Assembly (NCBI GenBank): GCA_011947345.1
Contig: JAAVTG010000015.1
Coordinates: forward strand, 1 to 46,471
Direction: 5' to 3'
Source of the DNA: Phytophthora quininea
Lineage: Eukaryota > Oomycota > Peronosporomycetes > Peronosporales > Peronosporaceae
Length of the DNA: 46,471 nt
In this document: piece after piece, positions 21,948 to 32,109 of the stretch
Numbering within the stretch: the first letter of the stretch is position 1
Layout of the letters: each line of letters begins with the position of its first letter
Made by a program: the position numbers and the translations under genes
Notes under the pieces: generated by a model
Told to the model about the DNA's origin: nothing
What the model saw: the letters and a program-made list of their open reading frames with translations, nothing else
The model's database searches: none

Positions 21948-22390
21948 ATGCGTCTCATCCAAATCATTGCAACGGCCACGGTTGCATTGCTCATCTGCGG
22001 CGATAACTTGGCGAATGCTTCGAGCAAGTCAAAAATGATGTTTTAACTACCTCTGACGAAAGTAAGGTTTTTGCGGATGAAGAAGAGCGATTTGTTGCTG
22101 GTGCACATGCCACTGCTGTTGGTGGACATGCTGTTGCTGTCAGCGGACACGTTACTGCTGATGGCGGAGGTCATGCTGCTACAAATGGTGGACATGTTGC
22201 TGTTTGGGGTGGCGGTGGGACGGCAGACAGCTCAGCGAACTATTCCGATTCGGGGTCTAGCTCTGGGTCGGCGTCTGAAGGCAAACCAGGAGCTTGGAAG
22301 CGATTCAAGGCCTGGTGGAAGCGAGCGTTTGACGACGACGATGACACAGGCGACACGAAAGAGACGGCGACTCGTACGCTTCGTCAGTAA
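21948..22390 (+). CDS. Secreted EER-type effector-like protein 1, frameshifted
   Basis: It begins with a clear signal peptide (MRLIQIIATATVALLICG, cleavage near NANA). After a frame slip at the AAAAA run 22031-22035 the frame continues with an acidic EEER motif but no clear RXLR. A Gly/His-rich tract with five GH-type repeats spaced 8-9 residues, a Ser/Gly linker, a tryptophan-rich amphipathic segment (KRFKAWWKRAF) and an acidic, basic-ended tail follow. The signal peptide plus EEER fits secreted oomycete effectors that enter or surround plant cells; the role is inferred. It is a paralogue of the gene at 22903. Whether it is a pseudogene depends on the one-base slip. Confidence 0.6.
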
Positions 22391-22902
22391 ACCGGCCGAC
22401 TGCTATTGCTCACCATTCTCCACGTTATGGGGGCGATGAATTTGCTTCCAAGTTCCAGCGTCGAGTGCGAGTTAAGTCTACCAGAAAGCGTAATGAGCTA
22501 GATTTTTGCCACATGAAAAGATCTACGAACGAAAGAGTACAATCCACTATTCGAATCGACATTATAGTGCTGTGTTCGCCTGCATCGATGTCCTCGTAGG
22601 TGTTCAAAAGTATGAACAACACTACAGAAGTCATTTACGTTGACGTAAAAGATCAATCTACAATTAAAGAAGAGGGAGTCATCGCCGCTGTTGCTGTCGC
22701 GATCTCAAACGCCATCGGCAGCACCCAGAATGAAAAACTTTCAGACGGAGTTCTGGTCTATCTGGTCGAGAATAAACTTTACACCAGCCCATCCGGCTTC
22801 GATTTTTCCTGCCACGTCAACATGAGTTATTGGTGTAGTCGACGCCTAAATCCTTTTCGGCGTCGGCACCTCAGTGCTCATTTGTCGATTTCTTCTGCTA
22901 CC
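22391..22902. other. Intergenic with initiator of effector-like gene 2
   Basis: No convincing gene. At 22878-22884 TCATTTG, within GCTCATTT, resembles the oomycete initiator and sits 19 bp before the ATG at 22903, the usual close spacing for this class of promoter. Confidence 0.45.
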
Positions 22903-23121
22903 ATGCGTCTGGGCCAAGTCGTCGTGGTAACTACATTCGCTTTTCTCGCTGTGGACGATTTGGTCAGCGCAACAAATGGAGGTGAGAACGACGCTCCGGC
23001 GACCGCCATACCAAGTAAAAGCTTTTCGTTTTCCAAGGTAGACAACAGCAATCGCTCTGCTGCTGAAGAAGAACGACTCGGCGCTGCAGCTGCAGCAATT
23101 GGAGCTGCACATGCCCTCACG

Positions 23122-26100
23122 GGGTGCTACTTACTATTGAGTAATTTTTCCTGAATCCTGAGTAACGTGTGTTTTTCCTGAAGTCTGAGTAAGAGTCTGA
23201 ATAATGAGAACAACATGGTACACGTCTCTACACGACCTTGGTTTTGAGGAAATACATGTGAAGACGAACGTCAGAGATTACGTGTTTCAACCTTATTATC
23301 GTATGATATTCCTCTGCCACACAATAAACGGCAGAGAGCTATAGCTTTGGTGTCTTCATGTACAAGCCTAGTTGCTCTTCGATCTCACTTTTGAAGTCTC
23401 CACACCAAAGCACAGCCTGCTATGAGTTCCGATCCTGGAGAAGCGCGCGCACGTACTGAGCATTCTGTCGGGGAAGAGCAGCCTCGACAGCGTACACGGT
23501 ACAATTACACCGTAGTTGGTGTATATTCTTCTGTTGAAGCCGCAGAGGTTGGTATGTGTGGGACGTCCGACTTTGACTTCAAAGTCCTCTACAACTACGG
23601 CTCAAGTGGGCATGGGCAGAAGGTCTACCAGTGTTGTACTCATGTTAATTGCGGGAAGAAATTCCGAGTAGGAGTTTCGGCAGACGAAGACGGCGAGGTT
23701 GTTACGTTGGAAGAGACGGGGACCACACCCCGCAACTTTCGACGTCCAAGAAGCAGGGGATACGTTTGCGCTGGAAGCGGCAATCCGATGACATACTTAC
23801 CGGTGGATCCGGTGGTCAAAAGTGCCTGAAGACTCTGTCAAAGCGAGTGACAGCAAAAACAAAGACCTCGCTTCCTACACAAAAGCAGCTCAATAACAGG
23901 AAGGCCTATCTAAAGAAGAAAAGTGCAGGTACGTATTTACATTTGTGAAATTTAGTTAATGCTGATGGTTATTCTTTTGTTGTATTCACCGTTAGGTGGC
24001 TGGGAAATTCACAACAACGCGAAACTGCTGCAGTGGATTGCAGGCAAGCTATGCACTACTACAGATCAGTTTTATGGCCCTGGCCTTCAATTTGATCCAG
24101 ACACAGATGCAACAACCTTCTCTAACCAGACAGAAGGATTCAAACACGATCTCGTAGTTCTGAAAAACTTCGAGTTCGATTCAGAGGACGAGAACGGTAC
24201 GACGACGCGATCGTACGCTATCATTGTTACGTCTAGGACTTGCCTACGAAACATTTTCTATGCGTCGCGTGGTCAAGGAGAAGATGGTTTGATTGGTGTC
24301 ACCGATGGCACTTACAAGCTCCATTTAGGTGAGTCAAGCATTATATTATTTTTGCTCCACTTTTACTGACACAATTTATTTATTGTAGGTGGCTGGACTT
24401 TGATTGATTTTGGATCGTACACTACCCACTTTGCACGTAATAAGTACTCTAAAACGTTCATGCCGTGGATGTACATGTTCACAAGAACGGAAAATCAACT
24501 GGTCTACGAGGAGTTATTCAGAACAGCACGCGAATTTGCCGAGAAATTCTTCAATGTCGAGCTACAACTTCAATTTGGCAGTTTAGACCACACTGCGTAC
24601 ATTGCGAACGCGTTTCAAGCGGTGTGGCCTGGCATACGCTTGCTAAACTGCTACCCGCACTTTTGTCGGAAAGCCCGGTCCAAGATGAAACTGCTGCAGG
24701 TATGTTCCCATTTGTAACTTTTGTTAGTTGACGCTTACAGTGAAATGATTTTTAGAACGACGAGGTTTTCGAGACTAAAGTGTGGCCAAACATCAAGTAC
24801 TTGCACGAGGCACGATCAAAGGACCAGTTCGCGGCGTTGGCCAAGTTCGTCTTGAAGTACTGGCGAGATCAACAGGAGAACAAGTACACGGATTGGATAG
24901 AAGAGTACTATCTCTCCGGGTTTTGGGCGAACTGGTTCGGTACGTGCGCAACTCCGGGTATAACACCATCACAAAACGCGTTAGAATCGCACCATCGCGT
25001 GATCAAGAAGACGTGCGTCGGGGGTCTGCGTGCCAGCACTGCCACAGTGCTAAACGAGTCACTGCCGAGTGTATTGTTCCATCAATCAACTGTCTCGACT
25101 CATTTGGTGCAAGCGCATTTTTGTGAAGGTAAGTTGAATGGTGTGTGTTGTAGAATCACAATATCTAATCGCACGTGTTGTATAATAGGTCCCTGGCTGG
25201 CAGAGGTGGTCACGAAGGCGAAGCGGTTGCTTGGTACTCGTGAAAACTACTACAGCTTTCGTGTAACAAGACAAAAGGTGCTGAAAGCCTTAATATTCAA
25301 CGCGTCCAAATTTGTTGTGGACGGAAGAAATGTCCACGGGAACCAAGTCACGCGCGAACGCGTTCAGAAGTACGACACTATCCGCGCTCGACTAATCTAT
25401 ACTGACACTCGTTTATTCTGTTGTAGTTTTCTGAGCTCATTACACGGGAATCTGGAGTCAGTATCAGCCGTTAACGAAGTAGAGCTGCTGTTCTTGTCGC
25501 TTCACAAGGTCGATCTGTTGCACCTGCAGGCTTTGAAACTATCAAACCAGTCCCCAGTTCCTGCAAAAGATGTTAGTTGCGCAGACTATTCATTTCATCG
25601 CTAAAAGTGTACTGACGATTTCTTGTTGCAGATCAAGTCAATCCGTCAAAAATATCGATGTGACTGTCTCGGATATTGGTCGACTGGCTGGCAGTGCGCT
25701 CACGTGGTAGCGGCAATGGTGCTGCAGAAGGACATGCGAATGGAGGGGTTGATAGCACGTCTTCCGGTGCGAAAAGTGGCCGGTGGGCAGAAAAGAAGTC
25801 GTGGAGCTCTGTGTGAAGATCGCAGCAGTGAGCATTTCTTTTCTGTGGACAACCTTGTTGCCCTGTTCCTACAATTTCCTGCTCGTCCACTTCATTGGAA
25901 TGTCCTCCAAGAAGTTACAGGCTCTGACGGTCAAGATGAAACGAGGGTTGGTGTGGTTGTAACGTGGTCGGAGCGCGGGGGTTGTTCGTCTGGTCCATCA
26001 AGCTATCGGATGGATGATTGGTCGGTCTCGAGAGTCAAGAGCTAGCCGAAGCGGTTAACAGAGCGTACGTTCTAGGTTTGGACATCACAGCGAGCATCGC

Positions 26101-26351
26101 AATGTAAGGAGCGCAGGGGGACAAGAAATTGATCTGTATGTGATATGCATAGGAGGACTACATGTTTAACCAAGAAAATACAAAGAAAAATGCCTCCACA
26201 ATGCACGTACTATCCTTTTACATTCATCTAAATTACTCAGAAGTCAGCTACACGACCCAGCACCCGTGAGCGTATGAGATCGGGCTCATTTACTCGATTG
26301 TCAGTACTTACTCAGCGTTCAGCCCCGTTTACTCAAAAGTAAGGCCGACCC
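23122..26351 (+). mobile_element. Mutator-like (MULE) element, 3230 bp, perfect 9-bp target duplication
   Basis: It is flanked by GCCCTCACG at 23113-23121 and 26352-26360, a perfect 9-bp duplication as expected for Mutator elements. The ends are GGGTGCTACTTACTATTGAG and the inverted GGGTCGGCCTTACTTTTGAG, imperfect terminal repeats matching over about 44 bp with repeated CTGAGTAA or TTGAGTAA blocks. It encodes an intron-containing transposase on the plus strand. Confidence 0.93.
23422..26045 (+). CDS. MULE transposase with SWIM zinc finger
   Basis: The N-terminus carries a Cys/His cluster (YQCCTHVNCGKKFRV), probably DNA-binding. The catalytic core shows GVTDGTYKLHL (first Asp), FGSLDHTAYIANAFQAVWPG (second Asp) and NALESHHRVIKK (Glu). 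The C-terminal SWIM finger reads CDCLGYWSTGWQCAH. GT-AG introns are visible at about 23930-23993, 24330-24388, 24701-24755, 25129-25189 and 25571-25632. The only break is a slip at the GGGG run 23718-23721. All catalytic residues are present, so the element could be autonomous if that slip is a sequence error. Confidence 0.82.
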
Positions 26352-26582
26352 GCCCTCACGTCCTTCGGTTACAGCACACCTGACGACTCATCGACGCTAT
26401 CCAGCTCTGCGAGTTCTGGCAGTTATCTCGGGCCTGGGTCTGCCGGTAGCTCTGGGTCTGGAGACAAATCCAAGTTTTGGGAGCGGTTCGAGACCTGGTG
26501 GGATCAAACGTTTGGAGATGGCGGAGATTCAGGTGGCAGCTTAACTCGCTGCCTTCGTCTAACCAGTGGTGAGCAGAATTGA

Positions 26583-27088
26583 GTCGCTCACTTTAAAGTC
26601 TCGGCGAGTTGCAAGCTGCCGTAGTTCAAAAGGAAATCAATATAAGTTTGTTGTTGCTATTCATCAACTACACTTTGGCTGTAGTTTATCTACACGCGTT
26701 TGTTGCGATGGGCCTGTATCCATAGGACATTAACAACTAAAAATCTCGTCTCATCAAAACCTTGGGATTCATAAAGTCGTAATTGGCGTCAGTGCCATGT
26801 GGTCCCATGCATAGTTCATTTTGTTTGTTGTTGAGGCTTGCCCAAGTGCAGTACGATTTCTTCTGGTACTTGAACGCGCTCTTGGACAGCGAGCACCCCC
26901 CGCGCAACCACTACACCACCTACAAGCAACTACGATGTTCTTCTAAAGCGAGCGGCACACAACGAATGCTAGGAAAAATAGTACTTGGAACGTTCATCGT
27001 CTCGGCAGACGACCAGGCTACAGCTAGATAGATAGACTAGCACAGCGAACTCCTGATACCGCTGCTGCTGGGATAGAGGAGAGAATTT
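26583..27088. other. Intergenic, about 500 bp
   Basis: This holds the 3' flank of the split effector-like gene and the 3' flank of the convergent psq-type gene. The frame 26783-27031 has no recognised motif. No repeats seen. Confidence 0.4.
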
Positions 27089-28636
27089 TCACACATACGT
27101 CACGGGCGCACGGCCACTCGAGACCTTGTTGCAAGGAGTGCACGTGCTCATAGTCTTCGCGTTGCCTGGAAGTGGCAGCACACCGGAGCGGCCCCCAAGT
27201 CTGCCAGGAGAGAACGGTCCCAGGCGGTCGGGCGGCTGGAAGAGCGAAGGCGGCGAAGCAGCTACCGCTGCTGCCGTGGCAGTGCCACCAGCGCCAAGTG
27301 CAGACCGAGGAGGCACGATCAACCGCGGCACGCTGGGGGTCTTCGGCTCGGGATCGTAGACGTAGCCCGGATGCTCCAGGCGGTAGTGCTGCGGTTGACT
27401 AGCACCCGACAGTGTTGTGATAGCCGGAGGCGGCCAGTCCTCGATGATGTGGCGAATGGACTGCTCGTTGCGGGACTGGAAGCGCAGCAGCAGCTTCCGA
27501 GCCGCATCCACCGAAATGTCCGGCAGTTTGCGTAGTGCGGCCGTCTCCACGAGCTTCATGAGCTCGTCATAGGTCATGAGCACGCCCAGCTCTGCGCGAG
27601 CTACCACCACGCGCGTGATCCCAGCCTCGTCGCTCGGGTGGAAGTAGCCGCTGTTGCCTTTGGCCGACTGTCCTCCCTGCGCACGCTTCTTCACGCGACG
27701 GTGCAGCGCTGCAAAGTGCACCCCATAGACTTTAGCTGCAGCACGGAGACTCATGCCTTGCTGCTCGACCGCAGCGATGGCTTTCTCCCACGTCTCGGCG
27801 GGCACAGTGTGGCTGAGTCTGTAGCCGCGCTTCTCGGCAGCGTTATCATCGCTCTTGGCTGCGCCCACAGAGGGCGTCGGACTGGCACTGGAATTGCTGC
27901 TGGCCCCAGAGGTGGCGCCGATCTCACTATCCACGCTGTTGTTGCTTGAGTTGGAGCCGAGCTCCTCTGGGTCTCGTTGCCACGACGAGACGGCCCGACG
28001 GTCGTCCACGACCATGGAGCGGCGTTGGTGCTGCTGTTGTTGCTGTTGCTGCTGCTGGCGACTGAGCTGCAGCTGCAGCTGCGGGTCGCTGTCGTAGGAC
28101 GGTCGCAGCGAGAGACACGGCGACGTGTCGGTCGCTGCGGACGAGTACCAGCGACTGGCTTGTTCCTGATCTTGTTCCTCGTCGCTGGGAGGGCTGGAGC
28201 TGCAGCGCTTGACGTCGAGGCGCTCGGGCAGCCCGAACGCGAAGCTGCCGGCGAGCTGCGTGAAGCCGTTGGCGCGCTTGAAGCTCAGGATCCAGCGCAT
28301 GGGCGGGAAGTCGGGCGGCAGCGCCAGCGCGCCGTCATTACCCGCCACCGAGCGGACCACGAAGCGCACGTCGTCCGACGTGATGCGCTGCTCGTGGCGG
28401 AACTGCTCGCACAGCACGGCCAGCACCTCCTGCTCGGCCGGCTCGCTCAGGAAGTGGCGCACGTCGACGGCGCCTTGCAGAATGTGGCTCAAGCTGCCGG
28501 CCTCGGCGGGGACGGAGGGATACGACGCATGGAGACTGTCGCTGATCGTGTTCCTTCCGCGGACCGCAGGTCGGCTGGAGCAAGCTTTTTTTAGTGTCTG
28601 GGGTCGGATTTCAGACAAAAAATAAACGGGGCGCAT
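27089..28636 (-). CDS. Psq-type helix-turn-helix protein, 515 aa
   Basis: Intact single-exon gene. Residues 50-140 form a conserved-looking domain ending DFPPMRWILSFKRANGF. A low-complexity region follows with Gln-rich runs and many Ser. Near residue 290 there is a pipsqueak-type helix-turn-helix (WEKAIAAVEQQGMSLRAAAK followed by VYGVHFAALHRRVKKRA), as in transposase-derived DNA-binding proteins. The C-terminus is Pro/Gly-rich. The ATG at 28636 is chosen; the frame is open further upstream but only through non-ATG codons. It is likely nuclear and possibly a domesticated transposase-like regulator; target and role are unknown. Confidence 0.7.
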   Translation of the reverse strand: MRPVYFLSEIRPQTLKKACSSRPAVRGRNTISDSLHASYPSVPAEAGSLSHILQGAVDVRHFLSEPAEQEVLAVLCEQFRHEQRITSDDVRFVVRSVAGNDGALALPPDFPPMRWILSFKRANGFTQLAGSFAFGLPERLDVKRCSSSPPSDEEQDQEQASRWYSSAATDTSPCLSLRPSYDSDPQLQLQLSRQQQQQQQQQHQRRSMVVDDRRAVSSWQRDPEELGSNSSNNSVDSEIGATSGASSNSSASPTPSVGAAKSDDNAAEKRGYRLSHTVPAETWEKAIAAVEQQGMSLRAAAKVYGVHFAALHRRVKKRAQGGQSAKGNSGYFHPSDEAGITRVVVARAELGVLMTYDELMKLVETAALRKLPDISVDAARKLLLRFQSRNEQSIRHIIEDWPPPAITTLSGASQPQHYRLEHPGYVYDPEPKTPSVPRLIVPPRSALGAGGTATAAAVAASPPSLFQPPDRLGPFSPGRLGGRSGVLPLPGNAKTMSTCTPCNKVSSGRAPVTYV

Positions 28637-28672
28637 CTCCCTCGCGGTTTTCGACGGTGTTCTTGTGGGAAA

Positions 28673-29163
28673 ATGGCGCAGGATGGTGCTGTGAGGCGTG
28701 GCTGGCTGTGCATTGTGACACTGGCACACGTCTTGGTGCTTGCTACTACGTATAGCAGTGGAAGGGAAGCTTGCCAGACGATGGCAGTGTCCACTGGACC
28801 CGACTTCGGGATCGGGTGCTACATGTTGTTGCAGAGCAGAGCAATACAGGAGGACCCACCGCCTTGCAGACGGAGACGCTGAAGTTGACTGTGGTGGTTG
28901 CCTCGAAACAACCAGAAAAAAGCAACGGCACAAGTATGAAATACGCAGTGAGCTTCCTGTGCAGAATCCGTGGACTCAAGCGCTTCGTGTCGGCGGCGAT
29001 CAAGCTCTGCGAGCGGCGTCGACGGCTCGTGGGCAGCGATGAAAGGCCAGATATTTGTCCTGGGCTGCTGCAAGTTGCGGGCAGTTACGTTACACGAGAG
29101 GTGTTCCAAGATTGGTCCTACATAGGACCCTATGAGACGACCGATCGCGGCTATGCGCCATGA
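28673..29163 (+). CDS. Putative small secreted or membrane protein, one frameshift
   Basis: An ATG at 28673 opens a frame with a hydrophobic leader (WLCIVTLAHVLVLATTYSSG). A slip near 28770 (AA of GGGAAGC) leads into a frame with protein-like composition that stays open to the TGA at 29161-29163. The later part has a Lys/Arg-rich helix (GLKRFVSAAIKLCERRRRL). No family recognised. It is head-to-head with the psq-type gene, only 36 bp between the start codons. The call rests on leader and composition only. Confidence 0.35.
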
Positions 29164-29550
29164 TTGATCCTGCCTGTCCACCGGCGACGGAAGGATTAGC
29201 AGCGAGCACAACTTTACGGTGATCCAACGAGGTCGTCGTTGGGTCTGCAGGCCAGCGGGACAGACGGCTGGACCGTTGGATCGCCCCAAACTGCTCGCCA
29301 TCTTTTCCGAAGATGCGAAGATCGCGAAAATCGCGAGTGGCGCTATACTCGCACGGCTTTTCCAGAGCACACGATAAGACGCCCACACGAGCGACGCACA
29401 CTGGGCCCGCTTCACACTGTTTCAATTCGCAGCAGGGTGACCATCGGAGGTGTTTCGCATCACCGCATCCAGCCTTCAGGTGGCTACATTTCCTGGTGAA
29501 ACAGCTGATGTAACTGCCGACCACGCTGATTGGCTGAAAACACATCAATC
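29164..29550. other. Intergenic upstream of HSP70 copy 4
   Basis: About 390 bp without a supported gene; short frames only. Together with the element at 29551 it forms the upstream region of HSP70 copy 4. Confidence 0.4.
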
Positions 29551-29563
29551 TTCCAGAATGTTC
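29551..29563 (+). promoter_or_regulatory. Perfect three-unit heat-shock element, HSP70 copy 4
   Basis: TTC-ca-GAA-tg-TTC is a perfect trimeric HSE, 257 bp before the ATG at 29820. An inverted CCAAT box (GATTGGC, 29528-29534) lies just upstream. The promoter sequence is unrelated to that of copies 2 and 3, so the shared coding block did not come with its promoter. Confidence 0.75.
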
Positions 29564-29819
29564 GACCTCCTATACAAACTCCAGGTCAAACCAGGTGACA
29601 CATACAAATTCCGAGTGCAGTCAAATGTCGCGAATGCTGCTTCGGTGGCTCAAAACTGCCGCCGAAAACGGAGGTCATCTGGCCGTGCCGTACAATTCCG
29701 ACAGTTCACCCGCACGCGCACTAGGATCTTTGACCTCCTCCGCTCGCTTTCCACGCCCCATTTTCGAATCCCCTCGCGGAGAAGAAGACCCAACCCAAGC
29801 AACTACTCAACAACTCAAG

Positions 29820-31811
29820 ATGGCTCAGGCTGTTTCTGGATACTCGGTCGGCATCGACCTGGGCACGACGTACTCGTGCGTGGGCGTGTGGCAGAACGAC
29901 CGCGTGGAGATCATCGCCAACGACCAAGGCAACCGCACGACGCCGTCGTATGTGGCCTTCACGGACACGGAGCGTCTGATCGGCGACGCCGCCAAGAACC
30001 AGGTGGCCATGAACGCACACAACACGGTGTTCGACGCCAAGCGCCTGATCGGACGCAAGTTCTCAGACCCGATCGTGCAGGCCGACATCAAGCACTGGCC
30101 GTTCAAGCTGACGTCGGGCGCTGGCGACAAGCCGCAGATCACGGTGCAGTTCAAGGGCGAGAGCAAGACGTTCCAGCCCGAGGAGATCTCGTCCATGGTG
30201 CTCATCAAGATGCGCGAGGTGGCCGAGGCCTTCATCGGCAAGGAGGTCAAGAACGCCGTCATCACGGTGCCGGCCTACTTCAACGACTCGCAGCGCCAGG
30301 CCACCAAGGACGCGGGCGCCATCGCCGGCATGAACGTGCTGCGCATCATCAACGAGCCGACGGCGGCCGCCATCGCGTACGGCCTGGACAAGAAGGGCGG
30401 CGAGCGCAACGTGCTGATCTTCGACCTGGGTGGCGGCACCTTCGATGTGTCGCTGCTGAGCATCGAGGAAGGCATCTTCGAGGTGAAGGCCACTGCCGGC
30501 GACACGCACCTGGGCGGTGAGGACTTCGACAACCGTCTGGTGGACCACTTCGTGCAGGAGTTCAAGCGCAAGCACCGCAAGGACATCACGGAGAACCAGC
30601 GCGCGCTGCGTCGTCTGCGGACTGCGTGCGAGCGTGCCAAGCGCACGCTGTCGTCGTCGGCCCAGGCGTACATTGAGATCGACTCTCTGTTCGACGGCAT
30701 CGACTTCAACTCGACCATCACGCGTGCTCGTTTCGAGGACATGTGCGGTGACTACTTCCGTAAGACGATGGAGCCCGTGGAGAAGGTGCTTCGTGACGCC
30801 AAGCTGTCCAAGAGCCAGGTGCACGAGGTTGTCCTTGTCGGCGGTTCCACCCGTATCCCCAAGGTGCAGCAGCTGCTGTCGGACTTCTTCAACGGCAAGG
30901 AGCCGTGCAAGTCGATCAACCCGGACGAGGCCGTGGCCTTCGGTGCTACCGTCCAGGCTGCTATTCTGAGCGGCAACGACTCCTCGGAGAAGTTGCAGGA
31001 CTTGCTGTTGCTGGATGTGACGCCGTTGTCGCTCGGTTTGGAGACTGCCGGTGGTGTGATGACCACTCTGATTGCCCGTAACACGACGGTGCCCACCAAG
31101 AAGTCGCAGACGTTCTCGACGTATGCCGATAACCAGCCGGGCGTGCTGATCCAGGTCTTCGAGGGTGAGCGTTCGATGACGCGCGACAACAATTTGCTGG
31201 GCAAGTTCAACCTTGACGGCATCCCGCCGATGCCTCGTGGTGTCCCCCAGATTGATGTCACCTTCGACATCGACGCCAACGGCATCCTGAACGTGTCGGC
31301 TGTGGAGAAGTCGACGGGTAAGGAGAACAAAATCACCATCACGAACGACAAGGGCCGTCTGTCCCAGGCTGACATTGACCGCATGGTGGCCGAGGCCGAG
31401 AAGTACAAGTCAGAGGACGAGGCCAACAAGGTTCGCATCGAGGCCAAGAACGCTCTGGAGAACTACGCTTACAACCTCCGCAACACGCTCAACGACGAGA
31501 AGCTGAAGGACCAGATCTCGGAGGATGACAAGAAGGCCATCGACGACAAGGTCACCGAGACCATCAACTGGCTCGACGCCAACCAGTCCGCCGAGAAGGA
31601 GGAGTTCGAGGGCAAGCAGAAGGAGCTCGAGGGTGTTGCCAACCCGATCCTGCAGAAGATGTACGCTGCTGCCGGCGGTGCTCCTGGCGCCGAGGGTGGC
31701 ATGCCCGGTGGCATGCCCGGCGGTATGCCCGGCGGCATGCCTGGTGCCGCTGGCGGTGCCCCGCCTGCTGGCGCCCCGGACCAGGGCCCCAAGATCGAGG
31801 AGGTCGACTAA
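29820..31811 (+). CDS. HSP70: Cytosolic HSP70, copy 4, with GGMP tail
   Basis: Intact 663-residue HSP70 from ATG 29820 to TAA. The three family signatures and EEVD are present. The tail carries GGMP-type tandem repeats ([20 protein letters not shown]) that copies 1-3 lack; such repeats are typical of constitutive cytosolic HSP70s that bind HOP through EEVD. The DNA from 29838 to 31045 is nearly identical to copies 2 and 3, and beyond that point the copies diverge. The frame is open upstream to 29595 but without an ATG that fits the family start. Confidence 0.95.
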   Translation: MAQAVSGYSVGIDLGTTYSCVGVWQNDRVEIIANDQGNRTTPSYVAFTDTERLIGDAAKNQVAMNAHNTVFDAKRLIGRKFSDPIVQADIKHWPFKLTSGAGDKPQITVQFKGESKTFQPEEISSMVLIKMREVAEAFIGKEVKNAVITVPAYFNDSQRQATKDAGAIAGMNVLRIINEPTAAAIAYGLDKKGGERNVLIFDLGGGTFDVSLLSIEEGIFEVKATAGDTHLGGEDFDNRLVDHFVQEFKRKHRKDITENQRALRRLRTACERAKRTLSSSAQAYIEIDSLFDGIDFNSTITRARFEDMCGDYFRKTMEPVEKVLRDAKLSKSQVHEVVLVGGSTRIPKVQQLLSDFFNGKEPCKSINPDEAVAFGATVQAAILSGNDSSEKLQDLLLLDVTPLSLGLETAGGVMTTLIARNTTVPTKKSQTFSTYADNQPGVLIQVFEGERSMTRDNNLLGKFNLDGIPPMPRGVPQIDVTFDIDANGILNVSAVEKSTGKENKITITNDKGRLSQADIDRMVAEAEKYKSEDEANKVRIEAKNALENYAYNLRNTLNDEKLKDQISEDDKKAIDDKVTETINWLDANQSAEKEEFEGKQKELEGVANPILQKMYAAAGGAPGAEGGMPGGMPGGMPGGMPGAAGGAPPAGAPDQGPKIEEVD

Positions 31812-32109
31812 ACTGGTAACACAACGTCAATGTCTCGCGTCGCGGTGGCGTCAGCGTGGATTGCACGCGCTACGGGCAAAGAGTGATTGGCCGCGATCTC
31901 GCCTGCTTTCTTGGACCTGTTAGTGTTGGTAGCTTTTGTGGAGGAGTAGCTGGACTGAAATGGCTCCTTCGAAGATGCAGCAGCCAAGCAATAAAGTCAA
32001 CGAGGAAAGCCCTCATTTTCTAACTTACCACTTCGGTTGTCCTTTGTTCGGCAGTTGGTCTTTACGCTCTGAGTTCAGTCTACACACATTGGATATCGTT
32101 CAACTTACT

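Larger units (their letters stand above)
22903..26582 (+). pseudogene. Secreted EER-type effector-like protein 2, split by a MULE
   Basis: The 5' part (22903-23121, 73 codons) encodes a signal peptide starting MRLGQVVVVTTFAFLAV and an EEER motif followed by an Ala-rich helix. The 3' part (26361-26582, 73 codons plus stop) encodes a Ser/Gly linker, a tryptophan segment (WERFETWWDQTF) and a short tail. Between them lies a 3230-bp transposon; with one target duplication removed, the two parts are in the same frame with no other lesion. The coding sequence is otherwise clean, so the disruption is recent. It shares layout and the FxxWW motif with the gene at 21948. An effector role is inferred from the signal peptide and EEER only. 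Confidence 0.72.

Noticed and set aside
27977..28594. A plus-strand frame with Leu-rich runs opposite the psq-type gene
   Set aside because: The runs mirror Gln codons of the minus-strand gene; the minus-strand protein has a recognisable HTH.
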